NCBI GenBank assembly: GCA_045577495.1
Contig: JAZNIK010000028.1
Span: 1-64,000 of the forward strand
Reading direction: 5' to 3'
DNA length: 64,000 nt
Source: UMGS1279 sp045577495
Lineage (GTDB): Bacteria; Bacillota; Clostridia; Oscillospirales; Acutalibacteraceae
Under the pieces are notes generated by a model. That model made no database searches. It saw only the letters and a program-made list of their open reading frames with translations, and was not told the DNA's origin. Positions 7,405-16,426 of this stretch are shown here, in pieces (the first letter of the stretch is position 1; every line of letters begins with the position of its first letter). The position numbers and the translations under genes were made by a program.

Positions 7405-8394
7405 TTAGTTTCCTTTCTTTTTGTTAAGATTGGCTAGGGGATTTGCCTCAAAAGCCTCTTTAACAGTTTCGTTAGAAACGTGTGTATATATTTGCGTTGT
7501 ATTAAGATTTGCGTGACCTAAAACTTCTTTAAGCGCTCTTATATCAACGTGCCCCTTTTGATACATAAGGGTGGCGGCAGTATGCCTAAGCTTGTGTGTT
7601 GATAAGCCCTTGTTACTAAGCCCCGCCTTATCTAAAAATGTATAAACGATATGTTGAACGGTTTTGTTAGAAATTCGCCGTTTGTTACGGCTAATAAATA
7701 AAGCGTTTTTGTGTTGTAAGGGAATATTATCTGCAGGTCTTACGCGCAAATAATCTGCTATAGAGTCAATACAGGCGTTGTTTAGATAAATAATTCTTTC
7801 CTTATTACCTTTACCTGTTACGCGAAGTTGACCTTCGTTTGAAATATCACTGAGATTGATGCCGCATAATTCAGAAAGACGCAAACCGCAGTTTAAAAAC
7901 AAGGTTAATATACAGTAGTCACGCTCTTTGTTTGCACCATCGACCGCATCTAAAAGATTTAAACTATCCTCTAATGTCAGGTGCTTTGGTAAAGAACGCG
8001 TAGTTTTTGGTGCCTCTAAAAGCTCTGCGGGATTGTTTTCTAGTTGGCGGGTATTAGAGGCTAGATATTTAAAATAAATTTTAAGCACCGAGCATTTTCT
8101 GGCTCTTGTGTTGGCTGAGTTACTAAGTTCATTTTTGCAAAACACCAAAAATGCATACAAATCTTGCAAGGTAACGGTCTTTAGTAAATCAATATCTACA
8201 GAAGAAATATTGATTTCTTTAAATTCTTTTGCATCGTTTGCCAAACCGCGTATCATCAGTAAATATCTAAAAAAGGTTCTAAGATCGCTATAATACTCAT
8301 TTACAGAGTTTGAAGATTTGTTTTTTATAGTTTCGCTGTATATCAAAAAATCTTTCACAACGGCAGGCGCAGAAAGTAAAATTTCGTGCTTCAC
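7405..8394 (-). CDS. Tyrosine recombinase (XerC/XerD-like)
   Basis: A 329-residue tyrosine recombinase with an N-terminal SAM-like core-binding domain (about 10-115) and catalytic domain (about 135-315). The catalytic set is complete: Arg172 (NCGLRLSEL), Lys195, His267-x-x-Arg270 (HKLR), His294 (LGHANL) and nucleophile Tyr303. GTG start behind AAAGGAG. The length and lack of DNA-binding extensions fit a Xer-type chromosome-dimer resolvase rather than a phage integrase; no phage genes or attachment sites are nearby. Which Xer this is cannot be decided here, and no dif-like site was recognised in the window. Confidence 0.88.
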   Translation of the reverse strand: MKHEILLSAPAVVKDFLIYSETIKNKSSNSVNEYYSDLRTFFRYLLMIRGLANDAKEFKEINISSVDIDLLKTVTLQDLYAFLVFCKNELSNSANTRARKCSVLKIYFKYLASNTRQLENNPAELLEAPKTTRSLPKHLTLEDSLNLLDAVDGANKERDYCILTLFLNCGLRLSELCGINLSDISNEGQLRVTGKGNKERIIYLNNACIDSIADYLRVRPADNIPLQHKNALFISRNKRRISNKTVQHIVYTFLDKAGLSNKGLSTHKLRHTAATLMYQKGHVDIRALKEVLGHANLNTTQIYTHVSNETVKEAFEANPLANLNKKKGN

Positions 8395-8495
8395 AAAACC
8401 ACTCCTTTATGCCAATTATATTATAAAAAATTATTAACTTCAAGTTGTTTTGCTTTAAAGTGTTAAATTTTTTTCAAAAAAGTTAAATTTTGCTA

Positions 8496-8524
8496 TTGAC
8501 AATGTGGGTGAGGTGTGTTATACT
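8496..8524 (+). promoter_or_regulatory. Sigma-A promoter of the ABC importer operon
   Basis: TTGACA at 8496-8501, a 17-bp spacer and TATACT at 8519-8524 make a near-consensus promoter 66 bp before the first gene. Just after the -10 the leader contains CGCTTTA and two later copies of its complement core (AAAGCG), which can form small hairpins and may also be an operator. Confidence 0.85.
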
Positions 8525-8590
8525 CGCTTTATCACATAAAAGCGTTAAAGCGATACAGTGCTTTAATAATTTAGAAAAGAGGACATAATT

Positions 8591-9562
8591 ATGAAAAAAA
8601 TCTTAACAATTATGCTTGCTGTATGTATGATATTTGTATGTACTGCTTGCGGCGGTGGAGAAAACGCCAAAAATGATGATACTTTAAAAATTGGTATTGT
8701 TCAGCTTGTTGAGCACGTTGCGCTTGATGCAGCAACCGAGGGCTTCAAACAGGCAATTATCGATGAACTTGGTGAAGACGCTGTTGAATTTGACTTCCAA
8801 AATGGTCAGAACGACCCCAACACCTGTTCTACCATTGCTAATCAGTTTGTATCAAACAAGGTTGATTTGATTATGGCAAACGCAACACCTGCACTTCAGG
8901 CAGCAGCTGCTGCAACCGGCGACATTCCGATTCTTGGTACTTCTGTAACCGAATATGGTGTTGCTCTTGAAATCGAAGATTTTAGCGGTACTGTTGGTGG
9001 AAACATTTCCGGTACATCCGACCTTGCTCCACTTGATAAGCAAGCCGAAATGATTACAGATTGGTGTCCCAATGCTAAAACAGTTGGACTTATTTATTGC
9101 TCTAAGGAAGCTAATAGCCAGTATCAAGTAGATTTTGTTAAGAAGGAACTTGAAAAGAAAGGCCTTACTGCTACACTTTATCCCTTCGCCGATTCTAATG
9201 ATTTAGCTCAAATCTGCACAACTGCTGCTGATAAGTGCGACGTTATCTATGTTCCTACCGACAATACCGTTGCAGAAAACACTGGTATTATTGATAACAT
9301 CTGCGGACCCAAGAAAGTTCCCGTAATCGCTGGCGAAGAAGGTATCTGTGCTGTTTGTGGTATTTCTACACTTTCTATCAGCTACTATGACCTTGGTTAT
9401 ACCACAGGTAAGATGGCTGTTAAGATTCTTAAAGATGGAGCAGATATTTCTACAATGCCCATCGAATACGCAGAAAAGCAGACTCCTAAATATAATAAGC
9501 AGATATGCGAAAATTTGGGAATCACACCTCTTGAAGGTTACACCGCTATCGAAGCAAACTAA
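8591..9562 (+). CDS. ABC transporter substrate-binding lipoprotein (TrpX/PF04392 type)
   Basis: A 323-residue solute receptor. It begins with a lipoprotein signal (basic MKK, hydrophobic stretch, lipid-attachment Cys20 in VCTACGGG) and continues as the two-lobed ABC substrate-binding fold, with segments such as LKIGIVQLVEHVALD and IPILGTSVTEYG. The PF04392 family includes the streptococcal TrpX tryptophan receptor, but members also bind other small amphipathic ligands, so the substrate is uncertain. First gene of the importer operon, with ATG start and AAAGAGG site. A hairpin after the stop probably raises its level relative to the membrane parts. Confidence 0.88.
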   Translation: MKKILTIMLAVCMIFVCTACGGGENAKNDDTLKIGIVQLVEHVALDAATEGFKQAIIDELGEDAVEFDFQNGQNDPNTCSTIANQFVSNKVDLIMANATPALQAAAAATGDIPILGTSVTEYGVALEIEDFSGTVGGNISGTSDLAPLDKQAEMITDWCPNAKTVGLIYCSKEANSQYQVDFVKKELEKKGLTATLYPFADSNDLAQICTTAADKCDVIYVPTDNTVAENTGIIDNICGPKKVPVIAGEEGICAVCGISTLSISYYDLGYTTGKMAVKILKDGADISTMPIEYAEKQTPKYNKQICENLGITPLEGYTAIEAN

Positions 9563-9574
9563 TTTATAACACTC

Positions 9575-9602
9575 AGCCGGAGAGTATAACATCTCTCCGG
9601 CT
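9575..9602 (+). other. Intercistronic hairpin between receptor and permease genes
   Basis: A perfect 10-bp GC-rich stem (9575-9584 with 9593-9602) without a following T-run. Such hairpins after receptor genes are known to protect the upstream mRNA or cause partial termination, giving receptor in excess. Confidence 0.65.
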
Positions 9603-9642
9603 ATCTCCCTATTATATTATTATCTAAACAAAGGTGAACTAA

Positions 9643-10578
9643 ATGGAAATCTTCACTCAACTTATGGGCGCTTTGCCCGGCTCCATTTCACAAGGCTTGA
9701 TTTGGGGCATTATGGCAATCGGCGTTTATATTACTTATCGTATTCTTGATGTAGCCGACCTTACGGTAGACGGCTCTTTCGCTACAGGCGGCGCCGTTGC
9801 TGTTGTACTAATTTTAAATGGTTGCAATTTGTGGCTTGCAATGATAGCTGCATTTGTTGCGGGTCTTTTGGCAGGTGCTATTACGGGACTTTTGCATACA
9901 CTCATGGGAATCCCCGTTATTCTTGCCGGTATTTTAACACAACTTTCCCTTTATTCCATTAACCTTAAAATTATGGGTAAAGCAAACCAATCGGTCAATG
10001 TTAATCAAACCGATGTGCTTGTATCACTCCGTTGGGTAAAAGAATTTGCTTTTCACAATCCGCTTATCACCGTAGGCGTTGTGATAGTTGTTCTTATCAT
10101 CCTTCTTTATTGGTTCTTTGGAACCGAAATGGGCTGCGCTATCCGTGCTACAGGTAGCAACCTAAATATGAGCCGAGCACAAGGCATAAACACCGGTTTT
10201 AATAAAGTTCTTGGTATTATGCTTTCTAACGGTCTTGTTGCATTCTCGGGTGCCTTTCTTGCTCAGTATCAAGGCTTTGCCGATGTTAAAATGGGTCAAG
10301 GCGCTATCGTTATTGGTCTTGCTGCGGTCATCATTGGTGAGGCATTATTCAGTAAGATTTTCAAGAACTTTGCACTTAAGCTTTTATCGGTTGCCTTTGG
10401 TTCAATTATTTATTATATTGTTATCCAAGCGGTTATTACGTTGGGGCTTGATGCTAACCTACTCAAGTTGCTTTCGGCGGCAATTGTTGCTATATTCCTT
10501 GCTGTTCCATATTGGAAAAGTCACTTTGCCGAAAAGCATATTAAAAAATCTAAAATAGGGGGTAAGGCAAATGCTTGA
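9643..10578 (+). CDS. ABC transporter permease (TrpY type)
   Basis: A 311-residue integral membrane protein with about eight hydrophobic helices, of the branched-chain/BPD_transp_2 permease group that partners with PF04392 receptors. Typical segments are GLIWGIMAIGVYITYRILD near the start, DLTVDGSFATGGAV after the first helices, and GFNKVLGIMLSNGLVAFSGA in the cytoplasmic-loop region contacting the ATPase. ATG start with AAAGGTG site. It overlaps the ATPase gene by 8 bp, so the two are translationally coupled. It carries the ligand across the cell membrane together with the neighbouring receptor and ATPase. Confidence 0.88.
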   Translation: MEIFTQLMGALPGSISQGLIWGIMAIGVYITYRILDVADLTVDGSFATGGAVAVVLILNGCNLWLAMIAAFVAGLLAGAITGLLHTLMGIPVILAGILTQLSLYSINLKIMGKANQSVNVNQTDVLVSLRWVKEFAFHNPLITVGVVIVVLIILLYWFFGTEMGCAIRATGSNLNMSRAQGINTGFNKVLGIMLSNGLVAFSGAFLAQYQGFADVKMGQGAIVIGLAAVIIGEALFSKIFKNFALKLLSVAFGSIIYYIVIQAVITLGLDANLLKLLSAAIVAIFLAVPYWKSHFAEKHIKKSKIGGKANA

Positions 10579-11368
10579 TATTATAAACGTTGAGAAAACC
10601 TTTAACCCCGGAACTATCAATGAGAAAAAGGCTCTGAATGGTATCAATCTTCATCTCAATGAGGGAGATTTTGTAACCGTTATAGGTGGTAACGGTGCCG
10701 GTAAGTCCACAATGCTCAATATGATTGCCGGTGTTTATCCTGTAGATTGTGGTAGCATTATTATTGATGGTATCGATGTTACCGATTTGCCTGAGTACAA
10801 ACGTGCTAAGTATTTCGGTCGTGTGTTCCAAGACCCAATGACAGGTACGGCTGCAGATATGCAGATTGAAGAAAACTTAGCTCTTGCCGCTCGTCGAGGA
10901 AAGAGAAGAACCTTACTTCCTGGTATTACTGCCAAGGAAAGAGCTGAATATAAAGAGTTGCTTAAAATTCTTGATTTAGGTCTTGAGGAAAGATTGACAG
11001 CAAAGGTAGGATTGCTTTCGGGTGGTCAGCGTCAGGCGCTTACACTTCTTATGGCAACTCTTAAAAAACCTAAGTTGCTGCTTCTTGATGAGCACACTGC
11101 TGCTCTTGACCCCAAAACTGCAAGGAAGGTTCTTGATATCACTGAAGAAATCGTTGCTAAAGAAAATCTTATTACTGTTATGATTACTCACAATATGTCA
11201 GATGCCATTAGAATTGGTAACCGCCTTATTATGATGAATGAAGGCAAAATCATTTATGAGGTTTCGGGTGAGGAGAAGAAAAATCTTCAGGTTTCAGACT
11301 TGCTTAAAAAGTTTTCTGATGCAAGTGAAGGCGAGTTTGCAAACGATAGAATGTTGCTTTCGCAGTAA
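10571..11368 (+). CDS. ABC transporter ATP-binding protein (TrpZ type)
   Basis: A 265-residue ATPase. Walker A is GGNGAGKST (39-47), followed by Q-loop FQDPMTGTAADM, signature LLSGGQRQALTL and Walker B LLLLDEHTAALDP, with the switch histidine in ITHNM. The long extra segment after the Q-loop (AARRGKRRTLLPG) is common in this importer group. It overlaps the end of the permease by 8 bp and is the last gene of the operon. It powers import of the unknown ligand captured by the lipoprotein receptor. Confidence 0.9.
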   Translation: MLDIINVEKTFNPGTINEKKALNGINLHLNEGDFVTVIGGNGAGKSTMLNMIAGVYPVDCGSIIIDGIDVTDLPEYKRAKYFGRVFQDPMTGTAADMQIEENLALAARRGKRRTLLPGITAKERAEYKELLKILDLGLEERLTAKVGLLSGGQRQALTLLMATLKKPKLLLLDEHTAALDPKTARKVLDITEEIVAKENLITVMITHNMSDAIRIGNRLIMMNEGKIIYEVSGEEKKNLQVSDLLKKFSDASEGEFANDRMLLSQ

Positions 11369-11380
11369 AATAGTTTTTTA

Positions 11381-11412
11381 AAACCGTTCACTTTTTAGTG
11401 GACGGTTTTTAC
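11381..11412 (+). terminator. Terminator of the ABC importer operon
   Basis: An 11-bp stem with one G-T pair (11381-11391 with 11398-11408) followed by TTTTT, directly after the ATPase gene. Confidence 0.88.
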
Positions 11413-11519
11413 TTTAAAAATGTCAAGTTAATTTCAATATTTTCCTTTACTTTTTATGAGAATTGAGGTAAAATAATTATGTATAATGTGTTATTATGTC
11501 TAATTCTTTGGAGGGTAAA

Positions 11520-14357
11520 ATGGCAAGGGAATTTATCACTATTAGAGGTGCAAGAGAACACAATTTAAAAAATGTTAATATTGATATTCCAAGAGATAAA
11601 TTGGTTGTTTTTACCGGTCTTTCGGGTTCGGGTAAATCATCTCTTGCCTTTGATACAATTTATTCCGAAGGTCAAAGAAGATATATGGAGTCGCTATCTT
11701 CATATGCGCGTATGTTTTTAGGTCAGATGGAAAAGCCAAATGTTGATAGCATCGAGGGGCTTTCTCCTGCCATTTCTATTGACCAAAAAACCACCTCTAA
11801 AAACCCTCGCTCCACCGTTGGCACAGTAACCGAAATTTACGATTATTTACGTCTTTTGTTTGCTAGAGTTGGTGTTCCTCATTGTCCTGTATGCGGCAGA
11901 GAAATCCGTCAGCAGTCGGTTGATGAGATTGTTGATAAGGTGTTAGAACTTGATGAGGGAACTCGTATACAAATAATGGCACCGATTGCCCGAGGTAAAA
12001 AGGGCGAATTTTCAAAGGAGTTTGAAAAAGCAAAACGTTCGGGTTATGTTCGTGTTAGAGTTGATGGCAATATTTATGATTTATCCGAAGAAATAAAGCT
12101 TGATAAAAATATTAAGCACAATATCGAAATTGTTGTTGACCGTTTAGTAGTTAAAAACGAAATTCGCAGTCGTTTGTCTGATAGTTTGGAAACTGCTTGT
12201 TCACTTTCTAACGGTCTTGTTGTAATTGATGTTGTGGGCGGCAAAGAACTAACATTTTCACAAAATTATGCCTGTCCTGAGCATAATGTAAGTATTCCCG
12301 AACTTTCGCCAAGAATGTTCTCCTTTAATAATCCTTTTGGGGCGTGTTCTACCTGTACGGGACTTGGTATGTTTTTAAAGGTAGACCCTGAACTTTTAGT
12401 GCCCGACAAATCAAAATCGCTTATGCAATACGCAATTAAGGCAAGCGGTTGGGGAGTGCATCAATTCAATGGCGGTGATGGAGAAACAATAGCCGTTATG
12501 TATTATAAAGGCTTGGCAGAGCATTTTGGCTTTGATGTAAATGCTCCGTTCGAAAAAATCCCTCCCAAAGCGCAAAAGGCTATTCTTTATGGAACGGGTA
12601 ATAAAAAGATTAAGTTCCACCGTAATAGCGAGTGGGGCGGTGGAGAATATACAACAACCTTTGAGGGTGTTATTAACAACCTCGAAAGAAGGTATAAAGA
12701 AACAACAAGCGATTGGGCAAGAAGTGAAATTGAGCAGGTAATGAGTGAATGCGATTGCCCCGATTGTAACGGCAAAAGATTAAAGCCCGAGGCTTTGGCA
12801 GTTACAGTAGCTGATAAAAATATCGATGATATTTGTAGAATGTCGGTTGAAGATTGCTTGGCTTTTTTTGAAGCTATTTCTTTCTCTAAAAGGGATGAGA
12901 TTATTGCAAAACCTATCTGTAAAGAGATTTGCAACCGACTTTCTTTTTTAAAAAGCGTAGGACTTTCGTATTTAAATCTTATGCGTGCGGCAGGGTCACT
13001 CTCGGGTGGCGAAAGTCAACGCATAAGGTTGGCTACACAAATAGGCTCATCCTTGATGGGTGTTTTGTATATTCTTGATGAGCCAAGTATTGGTTTGCAT
13101 CAACGCGATAATGAAAAACTCTTAAATACTTTAGAACATTTAAGAGATTTAGGAAACACCTTGATTGTCGTTGAGCACGATGAAGAAACAATGCTTGCCG
13201 CAGATTATTTGGTGGATATTGGACCCGGTGCGGGTGTTCACGGTGGCTCTATAGTTTGCGCAGGTACGCCAAAAGAGGTTATGGAGTGCAAAGAGTCGAT
13301 TACGGGCGATTACCTTTCGGGAAGACGAAAAATCGCTGTGCCCACCACTCGCCGCAAGGCAGAAAAAGGCTATTTAAAGGTAAAAGGCGCATACGAAAAC
13401 AATCTTAAAAATATAAATGTTGATATTCCGCTTGGTTGTTTTGTTGCTGTTACGGGGGTTTCGGGTTCGGGTAAATCCTCGCTTGTTAATAGCATAATAT
13501 ATAAAAAGTTAGCGGCAGAGCTTATGGGTGCTCACCGCTTTGCAGGTAAACACAAAAAAATTGAGGGTATTAAACTTTTAGATAAGGTGATTGATATAAA
13601 TCAGTCACCAATCGGTAGAACTCCTCGCTCAAATCCCGCCACCTATACAGGCGTTTTCAATGATATTAGAGAACTGTTTTCTAACACGAAGGATGCCAAA
13701 GCAAAAGGATATAATGCGGGTAGATTTTCCTTTAATGTTAAGGGGGGGCGGTGTGAGGCTTGTCAAGGCGATGGCATATTAAAGATAGAAATGCATTTCT
13801 TACCCGATGTTTATGTGCCTTGTGAGGTTTGCGGCGGCACAAGATATAACCGCGAAACTCTGGAGGTAAAATATAAGGATAAAAGCATTTATGATGTTTT
13901 AGAAATGACTATTGAAGAAGCAACCGAGTTTTTTAGTAGCATACCAAAAATTCATCGTAAATTAAAAACACTTTTAGATGTGGGGCTTGGATATGTTAAA
14001 CTCGGTCAACCCGCAACAACCCTTTCGGGCGGTGAAGCACAGCGCGTAAAACTAGCAACAGAGCTTTCTAAAAAAGCAACAGGCTCAACTATCTATATTT
14101 TGGACGAGCCCACAACAGGACTTCACACCGCCGATGTGCACAGACTTTTAGAGGTTTTGCAAAAATTGGTTGATACAGGCAACACCGTGCTTGTTATCGA
14201 GCACAATTTGGATGTTATTAAAACTGCCGACTATATTATCGATTTAGGTCCCGAGGGTGGAGATAAGGGCGGCGAGGTTGTAGCAGTCGGCACTCCCGAA
14301 CAAATAGCAGAATGTGAAAAATCTCATACGGGTCGGTTTCTTAAAAAAGTCCTTTAA
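11520..14357 (+). CDS. uvrA: Excinuclease ABC subunit A
   Basis: The damage-recognition ATPase of nucleotide excision repair, 945 residues and full length. The first ABC module has Walker A GLSGSGKS at 33-40 and the CPVCG zinc site, then the CDCPDCNGKR element and the LSGGESQR signature. The second module has GVSGSGKSSLVNS, a second zinc site (CEACQGDG and CEVCGGTR) and LSGGEAQRVKLATEL. I chose ATG 11520 (MAREFITIRG) because GGAGG lies five bases upstream; an in-frame ATG at 11496 would bury the ribosome site inside the coding region. uvrB and uvrC are not in the window. No LexA box was seen upstream. Confidence 0.97.
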   Translation: MAREFITIRGAREHNLKNVNIDIPRDKLVVFTGLSGSGKSSLAFDTIYSEGQRRYMESLSSYARMFLGQMEKPNVDSIEGLSPAISIDQKTTSKNPRSTVGTVTEIYDYLRLLFARVGVPHCPVCGREIRQQSVDEIVDKVLELDEGTRIQIMAPIARGKKGEFSKEFEKAKRSGYVRVRVDGNIYDLSEEIKLDKNIKHNIEIVVDRLVVKNEIRSRLSDSLETACSLSNGLVVIDVVGGKELTFSQNYACPEHNVSIPELSPRMFSFNNPFGACSTCTGLGMFLKVDPELLVPDKSKSLMQYAIKASGWGVHQFNGGDGETIAVMYYKGLAEHFGFDVNAPFEKIPPKAQKAILYGTGNKKIKFHRNSEWGGGEYTTTFEGVINNLERRYKETTSDWARSEIEQVMSECDCPDCNGKRLKPEALAVTVADKNIDDICRMSVEDCLAFFEAISFSKRDEIIAKPICKEICNRLSFLKSVGLSYLNLMRAAGSLSGGESQRIRLATQIGSSLMGVLYILDEPSIGLHQRDNEKLLNTLEHLRDLGNTLIVVEHDEETMLAADYLVDIGPGAGVHGGSIVCAGTPKEVMECKESITGDYLSGRRKIAVPTTRRKAEKGYLKVKGAYENNLKNINVDIPLGCFVAVTGVSGSGKSSLVNSIIYKKLAAELMGAHRFAGKHKKIEGIKLLDKVIDINQSPIGRTPRSNPATYTGVFNDIRELFSNTKDAKAKGYNAGRFSFNVKGGRCEACQGDGILKIEMHFLPDVYVPCEVCGGTRYNRETLEVKYKDKSIYDVLEMTIEEATEFFSSIPKIHRKLKTLLDVGLGYVKLGQPATTLSGGEAQRVKLATELSKKATGSTIYILDEPTTGLHTADVHRLLEVLQKLVDTGNTVLVIEHNLDVIKTADYIIDLGPEGGDKGGEVVAVGTPEQIAECEKSHTGRFLKKVL

Positions 14358-14424
14358 GATTTACACATTATTCAATAATTTTGTTTCTAAATAGTTTAGA
14401 ATATTTTAAGCGGAGGTGTTAGAT

Positions 14425-15285
14425 GTGTTTGGATATGTTAAGGCATACAAGCCTGAGCTTAGAATAAAAGAGTTTGAAATGTATAAAGCGGTTTATTGTT
14501 CGCTTTGTAAAAGCCTTGGTAAAAAGTATGGAATTGTATCACGCTTTTCACTAAGCTATGATTTTACTTTTTTATCACTTTTGTATTTGGCTTTAAGAGA
14601 TGGATGTGTTTCGACCGAGCGTAAATGTTGCGTTTGTAATCCATTTAAAAAGTGCAATTATTTAAAACCGAACGACACACCTGATATGCCTTCTGCGGCG
14701 GCAGAGATAATGCTCTACTGCAAATTAGAGGATAACATTAAGGATGAAGGCTTTTTTAAATCTTGTTTTTATAGTGTGCTAAGAGCACTTTGTAAAAACG
14801 GGTATAATAAAGCGGTAAAAGAATTTCCCGAGTTAGATAATCTTTTTAAAGAATATATCGCAAATCAAAACAAGATAGAAATAGAAAATCTGCAAAATAT
14901 AGATGCGGCCGCCGACCCAACAGCAAAAATGCTTTCAAATTTATTTGCGTTTTGTGGGGTGGGGAATGAAACCCGCGCGCTAGAGCGTCTTGGCTATTGT
15001 ATGGGCAGATGGATATATTTAATGGATGCCGCCGCCGATTTAAAGGATGATTTAAAAAAGGGTAGATATAATCCCTTAACATATGAGGCAAAAAAACAAA
15101 CAGATTTAGATTTGTTTTTAAAACAAAGGCTTTTTGAGCAGTTAAATATATGTGTTAAAGAGGCTGCGGCGGCTTTTGAACTAATAGACATTATGAGATT
15201 TAAAAATATATTGGGCAATATAATTTATTTAGGTTTAGAGGATAGTCAAAACAACCTATTTTTAAAGGAGAAGGATAAAAAATGA
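14425..15285 (+). CDS. DUF5685 family protein
   Basis: A 286-residue protein of unknown function. The family typically begins (M/V)FGYVxxxKPELRxxExExYxAVYCxLC, and this one reads VFGYVKAYKPELRIKEFEMY followed by the CSLC pair. A second cysteine group (KCCVCNPFKKC) follows about residue 75, and two alanine/aspartate-rich motifs (DAAADPTAKM, MDAAADLKDDLKKGRYNPL) resemble metal-binding helical motifs of isoprenoid-type enzymes, though this is weak. I placed the start at GTG 14425, eight bases after GGAGG; the GTG at 14416 overlaps that site. It overlaps the DnaJ-like gene by 4 bp (ATGA), indicating coupled translation and a shared task. Confidence 0.75.
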   Translation: MFGYVKAYKPELRIKEFEMYKAVYCSLCKSLGKKYGIVSRFSLSYDFTFLSLLYLALRDGCVSTERKCCVCNPFKKCNYLKPNDTPDMPSAAAEIMLYCKLEDNIKDEGFFKSCFYSVLRALCKNGYNKAVKEFPELDNLFKEYIANQNKIEIENLQNIDAAADPTAKMLSNLFAFCGVGNETRALERLGYCMGRWIYLMDAAADLKDDLKKGRYNPLTYEAKKQTDLDLFLKQRLFEQLNICVKEAAAAFELIDIMRFKNILGNIIYLGLEDSQNNLFLKEKDKK

Positions 15286-15890
15286 GAGACCCATATTCAG
15301 TATTAGGTGTGGACAGAAATGCCACTGACGAGCAAATAAAAAACGCATATCGTGAACTTGCTAGAAAATATCATCCCGATAATTATGGTGATAATCCGCT
15401 TTCTGACTTGGCACAGGAAAAAATGCAAGAAATAAATGAGGCGTATGACCAAATTATGAATAGTCGTAGACATCGCAAGAGTAATAATGGCACAGGCTAT
15501 TCGGGAAGCTCGAATTTTGCGGATGTAAGGTCACTTATATCAAATAACAAGATTGAAGAGGCTCAAGAACTTTTAGATGGTGTTCCAGTTGAAAAACGTG
15601 ATGCAGAATGGTATTTTTTAAACGGAACTGTGCTATATCGTCGCGGTTGGTTTGATAATGCTTTTACAAGCTTTGCAACAGCCTGTCGTATGGACCCATC
15701 AAACCCCGAGTATCGTGAGGCTTTTGCACGTATGCAACGCACAAGAGGTAATGGCTTTGCTGGTAATCCATATCGTTCTGCAGGTAATATGGGTGGCGGC
15801 GGTTGTGACGCTTGCGATGTTTGTAATACCTTAATTTGTGCCGACTGTTGTTGTGAGTGTATGGGCGGCGATTTAATACGTTGTTGCTAA
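15282..15890 (+). CDS. DnaJ-domain protein with TPR-like middle and ten-cysteine tail
   Basis: A 202-residue J-domain protein. The J-domain (1-65) has the HPD triad at 31-33 needed to stimulate Hsp70/DnaK. The middle (about 80-155) looks like one or two TPR helices (AEWYFLNGTVLYRRGWFDNA). The last 30 residues hold ten cysteines (pattern CxxCxxCxxxxCxxCCCxC then a final CC), like a metal-binding or iron-sulphur patch. Canonical DnaJ with its G/F and zinc domains is different, so this is a specialised co-chaperone. The start overlaps the end of the DUF5685 gene. I infer that the pair delivers DnaK to a DUF5685-dependent membrane or metal process. Confidence 0.8.
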   Translation: MRDPYSVLGVDRNATDEQIKNAYRELARKYHPDNYGDNPLSDLAQEKMQEINEAYDQIMNSRRHRKSNNGTGYSGSSNFADVRSLISNNKIEEAQELLDGVPVEKRDAEWYFLNGTVLYRRGWFDNAFTSFATACRMDPSNPEYREAFARMQRTRGNGFAGNPYRSAGNMGGGGCDACDVCNTLICADCCCECMGGDLIRCC

Positions 15891-15891
15891 T

Positions 15892-16416
15892 ATGAAAACA
15901 AAAAGATTAAGCTTCTCTGCAATGATGGCGGCGTTGGCTACTGTTTTAATGTTGGTTGGATATTTTCCGTATCTTACCTATGCGGTGCCTTGTGTTGCAT
16001 CACTGCCGATAATGGTTGTTTTAATTGAATTTAATAAAAAATCTGCATTATATACTTATATAGCATCAATTTTGCCTGTGTTTTTGTTTTGCGAGCCCGA
16101 ATCAAAACTACTATATTTGTGCTTTGTTGGGTTTTACCCTGTTTTAAAGGCAATTTTAGAGGGTGTAAAAAGCAGAATAGTAGAATTTGTATTAAAGTTT
16201 GCTGCCTTTAACATAGGAGTTGCTATTATTTATTTGCTTAGCAGATTTGTTTTTGGAATAAGCTTTGATGATTTAGGTGAACTTGGTAAATATGGCTCTG
16301 TTATATTTGTAACACTAGCCAACCTTGTCTTTTTGGCTTATGATTTTTGCCTTTCAAAAATGGCGGTTTATTATATGTACCGTTTACATTCTTCGGTGCA
16401 AAAATTTCTGAAATGA
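15892..16416 (+). CDS. Multi-pass membrane protein of unknown function
   Basis: A 174-residue, highly hydrophobic protein with about five predicted helices. It begins MKTKRLSFSAMMAALATVLM, a start typical of ECF-transporter S components and related small permeases, but I cannot assign a ligand. It starts two bases after the DnaJ-like stop codon without a clear ribosome site of its own, so it is probably translated by coupling and belongs to the same operon. A FAD-protein gene follows after 10 bp. Confidence 0.65.
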   Translation: MKTKRLSFSAMMAALATVLMLVGYFPYLTYAVPCVASLPIMVVLIEFNKKSALYTYIASILPVFLFCEPESKLLYLCFVGFYPVLKAILEGVKSRIVEFVLKFAAFNIGVAIIYLLSRFVFGISFDDLGELGKYGSVIFVTLANLVFLAYDFCLSKMAVYYMYRLHSSVQKFLK

Positions 16417-16426
16417 GGAAGAATAT

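Noticed and set aside
7405..8394. Possible integrative element around the tyrosine recombinase
   Set aside because: No attachment repeats, tRNA end, relaxase, phage or excisionase genes nearby; the protein fits a housekeeping Xer recombinase.
8525..8590. Possible tryptophan T-box or riboswitch in the importer leader
   Set aside because: The leader is only about 60 bases, too short for a T-box, and has no T-box core sequence or terminator.
11413..11519. LexA box upstream of uvrA
   Set aside because: No GAAC-N4-GTTC element is present in the gap.
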